From the NCBI GenBank assembly GCA_905183005.1, contig CAJJDO010000096.1, positions 355,521-419,520 of the forward strand: a stretch of DNA of 64,000 nucleotides, in the 5' to 3' direction. Position 1 is the first letter of the stretch. Every line of letters starts with the position of its first letter. The notes beneath the pieces are model-generated. The model saw only the letters and a list, made by a program, of their open reading frames with translations. It ran no database searches and had not been told where the DNA came from. Below, piece by piece: positions 12,376 through 24,078 of this stretch. Position numbers and translations under genes: made by a program. The stretch comes from Paramecium pentaurelia (taxonomy: Eukaryota > Ciliophora > Oligohymenophorea > Peniculida > Parameciidae).

Positions 12376-12997
12376 CCAAAAATTATGTCTTTTTCTTTCA
12401 GTATGATTATTAATTGTACATTTGTTATTATCTACTTATTAAGATCTACACTACCAAATCATATTATTTTTATATATATAAAAAAAATACTTTTCTTAAT
12501 TTACAATTTACAGATTATTGAAAAGATAAGATGAGTAGATTAGCTATTAGAAGACTGTGATTATTGATCTATTTATATTATGTATTCTGATGATAATTCA
12601 AAACATAGTAATATTTATGATTTAATAATAAATTATTTAATCTTTCTTTAAATTATGATTAATTTTTAATAAATATAACATATTTAAATTAAAGGCTACA
12701 TCCTTTTAAAAAAAGTAATGTATCATTATTTTTAAAGCTAGTAAAAAAAAATAATAAATTTTTTTGGGTAAGATTAATATTATTGTGTTATTAATTAATA
12801 TTTATATCTTTTGTATAAATAGAATAATAATAATAATAAAAAGAACATCTAATGGTTTAATTAATTTTGAAAAAATAAATAAATTTAATGCTAGATAACA
12901 ATGTATTTTATGTCTCGTATCTATATTTTGTTTATAATATTAATAACTTATCCTAATATTATTCAATTTTAAATAATAATCATTTTTTATTCTTTAG
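12376..12997. other. AT-rich intergenic region
   Basis: Over 600 bases with frequent TGA in all frames and low-complexity AT runs, including (AAT)n near 12826. No gene is seen. It would contain the upstream region of the gene at 12998. Confidence 0.55.
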
Positions 12998-13699
12998 ATG
13001 TAATTTTATAAGTAAGAAAGCTGTGTATATTATAATAGTTTTGATAATGAAAACTCACTACCATAAATATACGACGATAATGAAAATTAAGGATCAGAAC
13101 TAAATTATATTTTTCAATCTAATTAGCAATCTTAACAAGATTAAGAGAATTTACTAAGTTAAAATCCAATTCTATAAACTGAAAATAGTTATAATCAATA
13201 AAATTTTTATTAATAACTAGATTAAGAATAAGAACCTGAAATTTGTCACTAATCATAAAAAAGCACAATAATTGCTAGAAAAAAAACCAAAATTAGATTA
13301 AAATAACCAAAAAAAATATATAAAGAAGAGCCTATTGCTTAAGAATGTGAAAAAAAAGAATCAACATAATAATCAGAGACTAAAAATTTACCTAAATTCT
13401 ATGCTAATTCAATTTTAAATAAATTGGAAAATCTGAACACGATTTGTTAAAAATAAAATCCATAGATCAAGAAGAAAATAAAAAAATTTGATGATAAACC
13501 AAGTAATTTAAAAACCTTAAGAGAAATGCTCCAAGATCCAATTATTAATAAAATTACAATTGAATTTATAACTAGCTTTGATTTTCTCGATCAAATATTA
13601 GGATCAGGAAGATTATAAGACGTTAAACCACCAATTACATATTTAAATAAATTGTATCAAGGATGCTTAAATACAGATGTTTTGAAGTAATGGAAATGA
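12998..13699 (+). CDS. Gln/Asn-rich hypothetical protein
   Basis: A single exon of 233 residues from ATG 12998 to TGA 13697-13699. The first half is rich in Gln, Asn, Tyr and Ser. A basic patch (IARKKTKIRLKQPKKIY) could be a nuclear localisation signal. The last 60 residues are more ordered and end in LNKLYQGCLNTDVLKQWK. No known domain is recognised. Confidence 0.6.
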
Positions 13700-13871
13700 A
13701 ATTTATATCAAAAATAGAATCAAAATACAATAATATATTTTAAGTAATTAATTAAAATAAGATTATTATAATTTTTAATTCTAAATATTTTTTTTACATA
13801 TCTTAAAATAAAAACCAATAAATCTTACTAATATATTGGATAATATAAGAATAGTTTAACTTATTCTTAAT

Positions 13872-14762
13872 TCATTCTACTTATTAATTTTATTCTTAGT
13901 TATTAGTAACCTATTAATTCTCCTATTATTTATCTTATTATTCTTATTCTTATTATTCCATCCTTTTTTTCTCTTCAGCTAATCTTTCATTTTCTTCTTT
14001 TTCTAACTCTAATTTTCTTGTTTCCTCTTCCATTTATTCTTTTTTCTTTCTTTCTTCCTCTTCTTTTTATAATTGTTCTTATCTTCTTTATTCTTCTTCT
14101 CTTTTTTTTTATTCTTCTTGTTCAGCTTAAATTCTGGCTTATTCTTTTTATTCTTTCTATCTTCTTTCTTCTTCTTCTCTTTTTTTCATATAAGTTTGAA
14201 ACGTTTCTCTTTCTTTTTTTTATTTTGGAGGTTAGTACTTAACTTCCTTTTTTGTTGACCATTTAGTAACATCTCTCTTATTTTCAAGATCATCTAGGAA
14301 TTTTTTCAGTCTTTCAACCAAAAGAGGAGGTTATGGAAATAATTATGTATTCTTCTTTGAATAAATTAGTATGCCTAAATATTATTGATAAATTATTAAC
14401 CTTTATGTCTAATCTCAAATGATCCTGTATTAGGTACAATTCCTTAATTGAAAGTACAATAACTGTTAGGAATAGAACTTTCAATTACTATTAAGAATTA
14501 ATTAACAACTACATTATTAACATTCGATGTATAACTTTACATATTTTTCTTCATCATGATGTGTGCACCAAGCATGTTCTTAACAATTTTAACATACTTC
14601 AAAGTCAAATATCAATGCATCTTCAGAAGGAGCCTCTCTAGCTTATACAATAGGCTTTTATTTTTTTTAATCCTTCTCTTTATTATTCTAAGTTTATTTT
14701 TCAGTATTTTCAGTCTGTCCTTCCTAATGTTCAGTTTATTCTAATTATTCTTACTCAGCCAT
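13872..14762 (-). CDS. Rdx/SelW-like thioredoxin-fold protein with coiled-coil tail
   Basis: 279 residues from ATG 14762 to TGA 13872-13874, with introns at 14488-14512 (25 nt) and 14375-14400 (26 nt, beginning GTT). After an acidic Gln-rich leader, residues about 52-150 match the Rdx (SelT/SelW/SelH) family: a CQNC motif at the redox position, then GSFEIRHKGILIYSKKN and LLVERLKKFLDD, which correspond to the FEV...LIHSKK signature. The family's Sec residue is Cys here, as expected where TGA is a stop. The remaining about 120 residues are a highly charged Glu/Lys/Arg/Gln coiled coil, absent from ordinary SelW proteins. Function is inferred as a redox or protein-interaction factor. Confidence 0.65.
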
Positions 14763-14811
14763 ATAAATAAAAAAATAATCAAAATAAATAATAAACATAA
14801 CTATAGGCAAC

Positions 14812-15365
14812 TCATATTTTTTTTGAAATAATCTTAGAAATAGGAACTCTTTACTGTTTGTCAATCAAATGTTATTTAAGGAAATTGAGCGATTATTATG
14901 AATTTTTTTTATGATTTATTTCTCTTCCTAATGTTTCTATTGTAACTTTTTCATTAAATTTCTTAATAACTATAATAATGAATATAGAATACTTTTTTTT
15001 GATTTAATTTCTATAGGAATTGTTGTTGCTTATTGTATTTATGGCATTTTAATGGATTTAATAACTTTTTCAGATAATTTTTCATTCAAATTTCTTTAGA
15101 ATGATTCATCAATTTTATTATTAGTAAAATGAGATTAAGTACTGCTACTTTATTCAGGAGGTTCTTCTTCAAATAAATTAGTTTGCTTTGCTTTTAATTA
15201 TATTTCCTTATCCTTTTTAATTTTCTGTTTAATTTATTCCTTTTATTATAGTTTCTTTAAGTGTGCTTATGTTTTCTATTCAGCTACTTATCTTTTTCTT
15301 TAAGTCTCTGCTTACTTTGCTACCTCAAAAGGTACCATCTCAAGTTCTGAATCACTACCAGACAT
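14812..15365 (-). CDS. nucleolar NOL7-like protein (candidate)
   Basis: 176 residues from ATG 15365 to TGA 14812-14814, with one 23-nt intron at 14970-14992. The N-terminus (VPFEVAKQAETQRKRQVAEQ) and its basic helix resemble the start of NOL7, a small-subunit processome component. The C-terminus (NFLKQHLIDKQQRVPISKI) resembles NOL7's conserved end. The match is by eye, short, and in low-complexity charged sequence, so it could equally be another basic coiled-coil nucleolar protein. The gene lies 49 bp from the next gene's stop on one side and 47 bp from the phosphodiesterase gene's stop on the other. Confidence 0.4.
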
Positions 15366-15412
15366 TAATTATTAATTATAAAATACAAAATATATAAATT
15401 CATGATAAACAA

Positions 15413-17383
15413 TCATTATGTATTGAGTAACATTTAATAGTGCTCAATTTATTCAGCCCAAAATCTTTTATTTTCTGAAATCTATTCCATAAACTCAGCT
15501 AATTAGGGAAGAATTTATTGAAGTGTATTATAGTAAGGTAATACCTAAAATATATATTATAAGTAGATTACCATAAAATCTATAAATCCGATCTAACTCT
15601 TAGCCACATTAGTTGTTCTTCTATCACATAACATAGTAATAGGAAGTCCCAAATCTTTTTCCTTATCACCTTATTGCCAAAATTCACCTAATACTCTGAA
15701 AGTCCATTTCTCATAATTTTTCATTGGTTTAAATGGATTGCTGATATCTGCTGCATGTAGCAAAGTATCAAAACAAATACCTTTATCTTTACTACCTGGA
15801 TCAAAATCATTAGATGCTAATCTTGCTTTTAATCTATTATAATCTAATAATCTTTTTAAGAAATACCTTTGCCATGCATTGCATTATCTGTACTCAAAAT
15901 CATACTTATAGATTTTTCTCTAAAATATTTAAAATCTTATAATGAGAAATTTATAAGAAGTTCAGTATCTCTAATATATTTAAATAGGGTTGCAGCATGA
16001 TGTTATTCAAGTGAAGATTTATCATTGTAAGTCATTGCCAATTCATGTCTAGTATTGTTTAAAAATATATTATTCAATCCTGGATGATCAACATCATGAG
16101 CAGCAGCTGAAAGTAATAATATTGAATAATCCAGTTTTGTCAATTTTCCAATTTCTTTAAAATTGCATTTTTCAATAAAAAAATATACTGTGTGAGTAAC
16201 ATCAAAAGCATGAATTATATTATGATATAAGTTTTCTCTATGATAACTAGATCCTAATTGATCAACACATTTTTTAAAAGAATCAGGAGAGATTTTTAAA
16301 TTACTAAATAATTGTTCTTTCTCAAAGTAATAGCACATCAAATAAGTTAAGATTGAACTATCATACTTTTCAAATAAAGAGAAATAATCATAATCTAATT
16401 TTAATATATTCTATGAGAAATCTTGTCTTAAAGATTCAGGTAAGTTTGTTTCATTTGAAAAGATAATATCTGTAGAAATTGAACGTTTAGAATCTTAAGA
16501 TATAATTTATTAATTTTAAGGTTGATTTAACCAACCTAATGCTTCACTTTTACGACCTTCTATTATTGGTTCATAAACAGTATTATTTGAAATATGAGTA
16601 ATTCCCCAATTTAATTATTTTATAATTTCTGGATCTTCAAATTGATCAGAAAGATCACGCATAATTTCTATCACTTTTTCAACTGGTGATCTTACTGTAT
16701 ATCTTGAACCTGAATTATTAATTTTTTTCACTTGATTATACTATTTATATATATTTAAGATATTTACTTTTCGAAATACCAAAAACAATCTTAAAAATCT
16801 AAAGATACCTCTTAACACTTTACTTATAGTTATAAATGCATCTCCTTATAAATTCAAATCCAATATTATTAAGACAATAGATGCAATTATTATTAATGCA
16901 TCAAAAAATGACCAACAATCTGAAAAATAAACCTAAGCTCACATGAAATTAAATACAATAAAACCATTTGTATAGCTTCTTATAGATATTTCCAAAACAA
17001 AAAGAATTAGTATGACTAGTTCTATTATTTTAGTCACAAATAGTGTCTTATCTATATTGGGATCCTCTTTAGCATCATTAGCTATTTTTTCTACAATTTG
17101 TTACATGTAAATGAAAAGTTTATGAAGACTAAGAGAGTGAATATTACAACTAATGCAATCACTGCTTTATCTATTAATGGGATTCCTTGATGGTATTATT
17201 AAGTTATTCTTATTATAAGATGCTCTATTACTCATATGCAATAACGCGATCGTAACCTTCAATATTATATGAAGATCTACGATCTCCAATAGCATTTGAA
17301 ATGTCTTTTGATCCTCTAGGAACTACTTTAGCAGTTGCTAATGGCAGGTTCCTATCATCCTTTAAGCTTTATTGTTCTGACAT
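15413..17383 (-). CDS. voltage-sensor-like domain fused to cyclic-nucleotide phosphodiesterase
   Basis: About 616 residues from ATG 17383 to TGA 15413-15415. Introns lie at 17209-17231 (AAG end, least certain), 17082-17104, 16933-16956, 15844-15866 and 15545-15571. Residues about 75-220 contain four hydrophobic segments like S1-S4 of a voltage sensor: an acidic S2/S3 (IIELVILILFVLEISIR; FFDALIIIASIVLIILDLN) and an S4-like helix with Arg every third residue (KVLRGIFRFLRLFLVFRK). Residues about 330-600 are a class I PDE catalytic domain. Metal ligands are visible: YHNIIHAFDVTH, AAHDVDHPG, and the distal Asp in LLHAADISNP. It should hydrolyse cAMP or cGMP at a membrane. No pore domain is seen. 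The fusion would couple membrane potential to cyclic nucleotides, which in ciliates control beating. Confidence 0.85.
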
Positions 17384-17586
17384 ATAAATTATTTTATAAA
17401 TTATATTGTTTAAACTGCAATCATTTTTTAAATGCCTGAAAATAAATCAACAATTCAAAGCAAACTAAGTAGAATTGAATATCAAAATGCAATTAAGAAA
17501 GGTTTAATTCAACCATTTTAATATTTGAAATAAAATAATTATAACAATTAAAATATATGCATATATATATATATATATATATAAAT
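17384..17586. other. intergenic region with an (AT)n microsatellite
   Basis: Between the PDE start and the end of the next minus-strand gene. It contains an AT dinucleotide run at about 17557-17583. A short plus-strand reading begins at ATG 17432 (MPENKSTIQSKLSRIEYQ) but runs into the microsatellite and the antisense of the neighbouring gene, so I do not call it a gene. Confidence 0.5.
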
Positions 17587-20463
17587 TCAAAAGTTTTATT
17601 GTTATAATTTGGAATAGTTTTCTTGTACTTCATAATAACCTCTTAAATTATATAATATTAAATAAAATACCTAATAAGACTAGTTTCAGGGTAAAGACAA
17701 GTTGTAGTTTCTGTTTGTTATTGTTCACATCTAACAATTATAGTCAAGTAATTTCCTGGAGTAAACTGATCTATCTAAGGAGATATACATTTATCTAAAT
17801 TTATTAAATCATAATAATTACAATTCTAATCTCCCTATAATATTTAATCCAATATACTTATGTCTTTTTCATGTTTTATTTAATACTTCCCTATGTCAAT
17901 TTATAATTCAGATAATTTTAAGCCTCCTTAAAATATTTAGAGATACTCCTTCTCATTAAATTTGATTTCTAATAGATCATTTATTAATTTGGTATAAAAT
18001 TTCTTGATATTTGAATATATGCATAATTTCCAACTATTTTATTTTAATTAAATTATCTATTAATTCTTGTATTTCTACTTTTTTCTATTAATATAAACTT
18101 CCACCATCTCATAACCTATCCTTCTAAGCTATTCTAAAACATCCATATATAATTATTGATTATTACTCTATATCTCCACAAAATAAAATGTATTTGATAT
18201 GTATTTTCCAAATTTAATCAATCTATTGCATTCTAGCTCCTGATAATTTTCTCCTAAGTAATTTAATTACTATTATGACAATACAATTATAATCTTATTT
18301 CCAATCCCCAATTCTTATATAGGTATAGGTTCATCTAATTCTTGAGAATTGCAATTGATTAATTGATTAATCCTTTATTAGATATTTGTTTCAAAATATA
18401 AATAATTATATATTTCCATTGCTAAGTACCTACCCTTTTCATCAACCTGCAATTATTCATATTACTTTTTCATTATTAATCCAATCTATTAGAATTATGT
18501 TTGCTTTGATTCTATATCATACATATCCTATAATTTATCTATAAAATCCTAAGAATTTTCATTTAATCGTACAACTATATAAGATGTACCTGCAAAAAAT
18601 TAATCGCAAATAGAAGATACTTATTTATAATTCAATCTAGTATTTATTGTTATTTAATCATCACAGACAATCAATTCTAATTCATTAATATAAATTTCTT
18701 AGTGTTTTAAATAACTTCTTAAACTTTATTCCCAATCTTTTAAATTCAATATTATTGTGTCTTTTACTTTATATATAATTGAATATTAATCAAATCCTAA
18801 TTATAATACTTACCGAACAAATTATTGAGAAATATGATGTATTGAAATTAATTAAGACATCTTCTCTTCTTCAAAAATATTATGTTTTTTTTAATTTAGT
18901 TTTGATTATAATTAGATATCATTACAAAATTCTTGTAATTCATTAATATCACTACTATCATTATAATCTTGACTATTATTATTCTTTTATAAAGATTCCA
19001 TAGAATTAAAAGTTTCCCCATTTGAATACTCAGATTAATTATATTAATAATCATTTATTCCTCCTTTTTAACTCTATTTAATATTTTCTTTGTATATCTT
19101 AGACTTTTGTTCGCTTGAAAAACTATTTTAATTTTTTGATTATTGATATTTAGATGTGATATCTGGAAGAATCAATTATCCTCTACATTCCAAAGGAAAT
19201 TATTAAGGGATAATTTATTCTTAATCTTTTAGTAATTAAGGTATAATTGTAGATTTACATTAACTAGAATATAATAATGAAGATTTGCAAGTTTGGAATG
19301 ATTATGATAATTATGACATCTCTAATTATTTCTTTTTCATAATTTAATTAAATTTAAACCTTAATTCAATAATATCTTGAATTATTTTTAATGCTTAAGT
19401 ATTTTCTCGTTATTTAGAATAAAATAAGCATTACTTAAATCCAAGGTTTTATACATAATTTTAAATTTAAGTGTCAAATTTTCTATCAATCTCTTTAACT
19501 AAGGATAGAATAGAATCAAGTTTATATAATCTTACAGGTAAATTACTTTTTTTCTTCAATATTCCTTCCAAATCATAAATGAATTTGTCAAAATTTTCAC
19601 ACAAATCATATAATTCCATATTAAATATTTCTAATGATTACTAATTCAAAAATTCAGTTATATATAATTAAGCTTATTGACAATAGAGTAGATTAGATGA
19701 ATAGATATTGAATTGAATTTTCCATCCATCATCAACCAATTTAATTAAAATTTTATTTTGTAATTGGAATTATTCAACATCATTCTCTGAATAGAAAAGG
19801 ATAAAATCAATATAATTCATAGCAATTTATTAAAATGGATCAGCATCATTAAAATATTCTCTATTTATTGTTGTTCTTAATTCATGTTTTGGAGTAAAAT
19901 TATTAGATTAATTGTATTCAGCAATCCAAGTTTGAAATAATTATGTAATTTTTTATTCCTTTCTTTTAGGTATCCAAGCTATAACAAAAGATTCATACTT
20001 TTCAAATTCAAAATCCTTAAGATATCCAGTTTATTCTTATAATTGTTTCTATTCTTTTATTAATTTGTCTTTAACAAATAAACAAGTTCCTCTATATTTA
20101 GAATAGAGCTCTTTATAATTTTTAGAATAGAATATGGAAGTATATGGTTTATAAGAGATGAGAGATCGTTAATCCTTCATAACATAGATCATTTTAAACT
20201 CTTAGAAGGCTATGTATTCAATTTTGAATTGGGCTACTCTCAATTAATCTTCATCATGGCCTATGTCATTTAGTATTAAAAATACCTGCCAAATATATTG
20301 CATTAGGTTCAAAAATTAGATGTGTATTAGTATTTTACAGTATTCCTGTAAGAATATTGACAAAGTTCATCCAAATGAATGTTTCTGTAGACAAATTAAG
20401 CTATTTTTTATGTAAAATCATTCTATTTGAATAGAGACCACTTTGATTATTTTTATGAAACAT
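17587..20463 (-). CDS. large hypothetical protein (940 aa)
   Basis: 940 residues from ATG 20463 to TGA 17587-17589, with introns at 20261-20285 (25 nt, TAG end) and 17642-17670 (29 nt, AAG end). The spliced length keeps frame. The protein looks globular over much of its length (for example FIWMNFVNILTGILQNTNT and HLIFEPNAIYLAG near the N-terminus). A middle, Ser/Gln/Asn-rich linker (about residues 370-500) is followed by a second ordered region. No transmembrane helix or known catalytic motif is seen. The LIFEPNAIYLAG strand is reminiscent of a GRAM/PH-like fold, but this is weak. The 76 bases upstream of the ATG also read open and protein-like, so a missed 5' exon is possible. Confidence 0.65.
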
Positions 20464-20568
20464 TAATGTAGTAAGTGTTTTTGAGGTTGATTTTGCACAA
20501 AAATATGAAGAAACACAAATTTTGGATGGTTTTATTTAGATGTTAAAATATAATAATTATTATAATAT

Positions 20569-21606
20569 TCAATCAAATTGAGGACGATCATCTATTTTGC
20601 CATCTATAACTAAGGTAATTGAATAAGTTACTCATATCTTCACATTTCATTTCCATTTACATATCTGAGACAACTGGCATTTGGAATGGAAAATTAACAC
20701 GAAATTGTGGTGGTATTTGCAATGCACCATATTGAATCATCTAATTCAAAGGATGATATGGAAAGTAAAATGGTTAAGTAAAATATGTTTATGGAGGAGG
20801 GGGAGGAGGAGGATCAGGATATTATTGTCTAACAGGGATCAATACGTCTCTCATTTGTTGGGTTTGTATTCGCTTTGCAGTTTAAGGTTCACGGGGTTTT
20901 CTTCCTCTCTTTTTTGGTTCTCCTTATTCTACTTAGACTTTTGGCTTTGGACCTCTTTTTTTAGGCATCACTGCTTTAGATGGGTAAGTGCTGGAATCAT
21001 TTTAAATTTTATTTTCATCTCTTGATTTATAATCTTCCTCTATTATTTTAAGTATCACATGAACAAAATCATGTCTATTAAAGCAATTTATATGATCAGA
21101 AGATTTTATGTGCTATATTTTAGAAATATCTTCATTACTTCTAAATAATCTTAATAAGGTTTACGACACACTCCACAATATCTATGCTTACGACCAGGTT
21201 TTGGAATTTACTAAACTTAACATAATCCATTACCAATTTAGTCTTCTTCATTGTATATTCTTGAATCTTTCTTTGATGATCTTCTTTGTATTTTTGCATA
21301 CTCCTCAAGTAGTCATTCTAATGTAAATATTAGACAGCCAATTCTTACTCTGTCCACTTCTAAAATGAAACCGGGCAAGCATTATTGTTCATCTTAATTA
21401 AAGACTGGAACGATATTTTCAAAACAGGCCAGCTATGTATTATATTATATATCTGTTACAGCATCGTTGTACAAAGGACAGAAATCTATGTTTGTTGGTG
21501 ACTTAAACCAACACTTTTAACTTTTTGGATGGAGATTAAACTAATGCTCTTGACATCTTGGTTAACATTTTCGTTTGCCCTATCCTGAAATTTTCTCTCC
21601 AGCCAT
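20569..21606 (-). CDS. DBF4-type zinc-finger protein with AT-hooks
   Basis: 311 residues from ATG 21606 to TGA 20569-20571. Introns are at 21318-21348, 21211-21233, 21113-21138 and 20610-20631, and the spliced frame is exact. Residues about 130-165 match the DBF4-type zinc finger (GRKHRYCGVCRKPYQDYLEH followed by IKSSDH): a CxxC pair, then two His. This finger is known from Dbf4, the activating subunit of the Cdc7 replication kinase. Two AT-hook-like motifs follow (KKRGPKPK and KKRGRKPREP), then a polyproline and Tyr/Phe-rich stretch. The N-terminus has many Cys. I do not see the Dbf4 BRCT or motif M. It could be a divergent Dbf4, or a DNA-binding protein that reuses the finger. Confidence 0.7.
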
Positions 21607-21751
21607 TTAAATTAATTATAATATATTTAGATACAATTTTTCACATTTTTTTCTTAATCATTAACACTTTGACATCATTTATTTTATTGATTCATTTGAT
21701 TATCATCATCTCATATAAGAACTCATATTAAATCTTAAAATTTTATTAATA

Positions 21752-24017
21752 ATGTAATATATTGATCAAGGAAGTGCCATATCAACCAAATAAGTCTCAG
21801 GAAGAAGACTGTAAAAAAAGAACTCTCTCTTCTATTAAGTAAGACTCTCTATCTCATATAGCAATCTGTTCTAGAAAATGAAGAATTTACTCAACGATAT
21901 GAGAAGAACATTGATGAATTAAAAATCTTCAAAGACGATCACCAACTTCAAGCATATAAATAACATTTTTAAATTCGAAATGTTAAGTTTTTTGAATAGC
22001 TTGAACAAATAGTAAAGGTTGAATCATCCCTCAAAGATTTTGCCAAAGGGTATTATAATCTAAAATAGTATTAGTTATGAAAAATACGGTTTTGTAATCT
22101 CAGAATCAGGCATAATGTACAAAGAGTGGGCTCCTGGAGCTAAGGAAGTATATCTCACTGGAGATTTTAATAATTGGGATAAAACCCAGTATTCTTTGAC
22201 TTCAGATACCTTTGGAAATTGGGAGATATTTCTGCCTAGAAATGAAGATGGCACATATATGATTAATCATGGTTCTAGAGTTAAGACCTACATAAAGAAT
22301 GCAAAGGATGAATATGTTTATAGGATTCCTGCATGGATTCGAATGACTTGGTAAAATGATGAGAATAAAGTATTTATGAAATCAATAATTTTTATAGATG
22401 TTTGATGGTGTCTTCTATAATCCAGAGAATAGATACGAATTTAAGAATAATAGACCTGGGAAATTAAGGAGTTTGAAAATATATGAAGTACATATAGGAA
22501 TGGCAGGAGTTGAACCACGAGTTCATACTTTCAAAGAATTCACTTAGTAAGTTTTACCAAGAGTGGTTAAATTAGGATATAACGTGATTTAAATTATGGC
22601 AATATAGGAGCATGCGTATTATGGTAGTTTCGGATATCATGTTACGAATTTCTTTGCAGTAAGTAGTAGATTTGGTAGTCCAGACGATTTGAAAGAATTG
22701 ATTGATACAGCACATCAATATGGGATACATGTATTAATGGATTTAGTACATAGTCATGCATCAAGTAATGTGTAGGATGGAATAAATGAATGGGATGGAA
22801 CTGATTATCAATATTTCCATGCTGGAACAAAGGGTAATCATAATTTATGGGATTCTAAAGTGTTTGATTATTCTAAATGGGAAGTTATGAGATTCTTCTT
22901 GTCAAATTTATCATGGTGGTTAAATGAATATTAATTTGATGGTTTTAGATTTGATGGAATTACATCTATGTTATATATTCATCATGGTAATGGACATGGA
23001 TTTACTGGAGGTTTACATGAATATTTCAATGAACAAGTAGACTTAGATTCTTTGGTTTATTTAATGTTAGCAAATGATTTAATTCATGAAATTAATCCAG
23101 ATGCAATAACAATAGCAGAAGAAGTATCTGGATACCCATCATTGTGTAGAACAATAAAGGAAGGAGGAATAGGATTCGATTATAGAATGGCTATGGCAAT
23201 TCCAGATAAATGGATTAAATTATTGAAGGAAGTTAAGGATGATGATTGGGATATGGAAGATATTACAAATACACTTACAAATAGAAGATATTTGGAAAAT
23301 TGTATATGTTATGCTGAATGTCATGATTAGGCATTAGTTGGAGATAAGACTTTGTCTATGTGGTTATTTGATAAAGAAATATATACTTAGATGAGTACTC
23401 TTACACCTGAAACTCTAGTCACTTTCAGAGGAATGGCATTGCATAAGATGATTAGATTAATAACCTTTGCTCTTGGTGGTGAAGGATATCTCACATTTAT
23501 GGGTAATGAATTTGGCCATCCTGAATGGATTGATTTTCCAAGAGAAGGTAATGGATGGTCATATCATCATGCAACAAGAAGATGGGATTTAGCAGATAAT
23601 TAAACTTTAAGATTTTCTAAATTATTATAATTTGATATTGAAATGCTTAATCTAGAATTAAAATATCCATGGTTACCTGATGGTTAATAATGGGTAACTG
23701 AAAAGCATAATGATATGAAAGTTATTATATTTGAAAGGGGCTCATTACTTTTTGTATTTAATTTTCATCCTTCACAAGTAACTAATTATATTATTCATTT
23801 TTAGTCTTATGAACATTTTAAAGTAGGAACTAAATTTAATGGAGATCATTTTATAGTTTTAGATACTGATGATATGAGATTTGGGGGACATTCAAGAGTA
23901 TCACCATCTTATAATAAACCATTCACTTTGTTTAAAGAAGGATGGTAAGGAAGACCTAATCATATCCAAATATATTTGCCAAATAGATGTGCTATTGTTT
24001 TTAAATCAGCTGAGTGA
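21752..24017 (+). CDS. GBE1: 1,4-alpha-glucan (glycogen) branching enzyme
   Basis: 729 residues from ATG 21752 to TGA 24015-24017. Introns lie at 21839-21861, 22050-22074 and 22370-22397. A CBM48 domain (about 75-190, with YKEWAPGAKEVYLTGDFNNW) precedes a GH13 catalytic barrel. The nucleophile Asp is in FDGFRFDGITSM, the acid/base Glu in IAEEVSGYP, and the third Asp in CYAECHDQALVGD. The usual FGYHVTNFF and FGHPEWIDFPREGN branching-enzyme motifs are present. It makes alpha-1,6 branches in glycogen in the cytosol. Length fits the eukaryotic family. The extra about 70-residue N-terminal helix is typical. A glucan-binding TPS-like gene lies 1.6 kb downstream, suggesting related metabolism. Confidence 0.97.
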
Positions 24018-24078
24018 TTTTTTGTAATGTTAAATCAAAATAATATTGAATTATGATATAACGATAATTAAATTTAAA

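Noticed and set aside
13972..14240. Phe/Ser/Leu-rich plus-strand frames resembling membrane proteins
   Set aside because: These are the antisense of the Glu/Lys coiled coil of the Rdx-like gene.
17432..17590. Small plus-strand gene starting MPENKSTIQSK
   Set aside because: After about 35 codons it enters an AT microsatellite and then the antisense of a real gene. No intron gives a convincing C-terminus.
20464..20540. Upstream coding extension of the 940-residue gene
   Set aside because: The frame is open and protein-like but has no ATG before a TGA, and no GT..AG intron links it to an upstream start. It is only noted as a possible missed exon.
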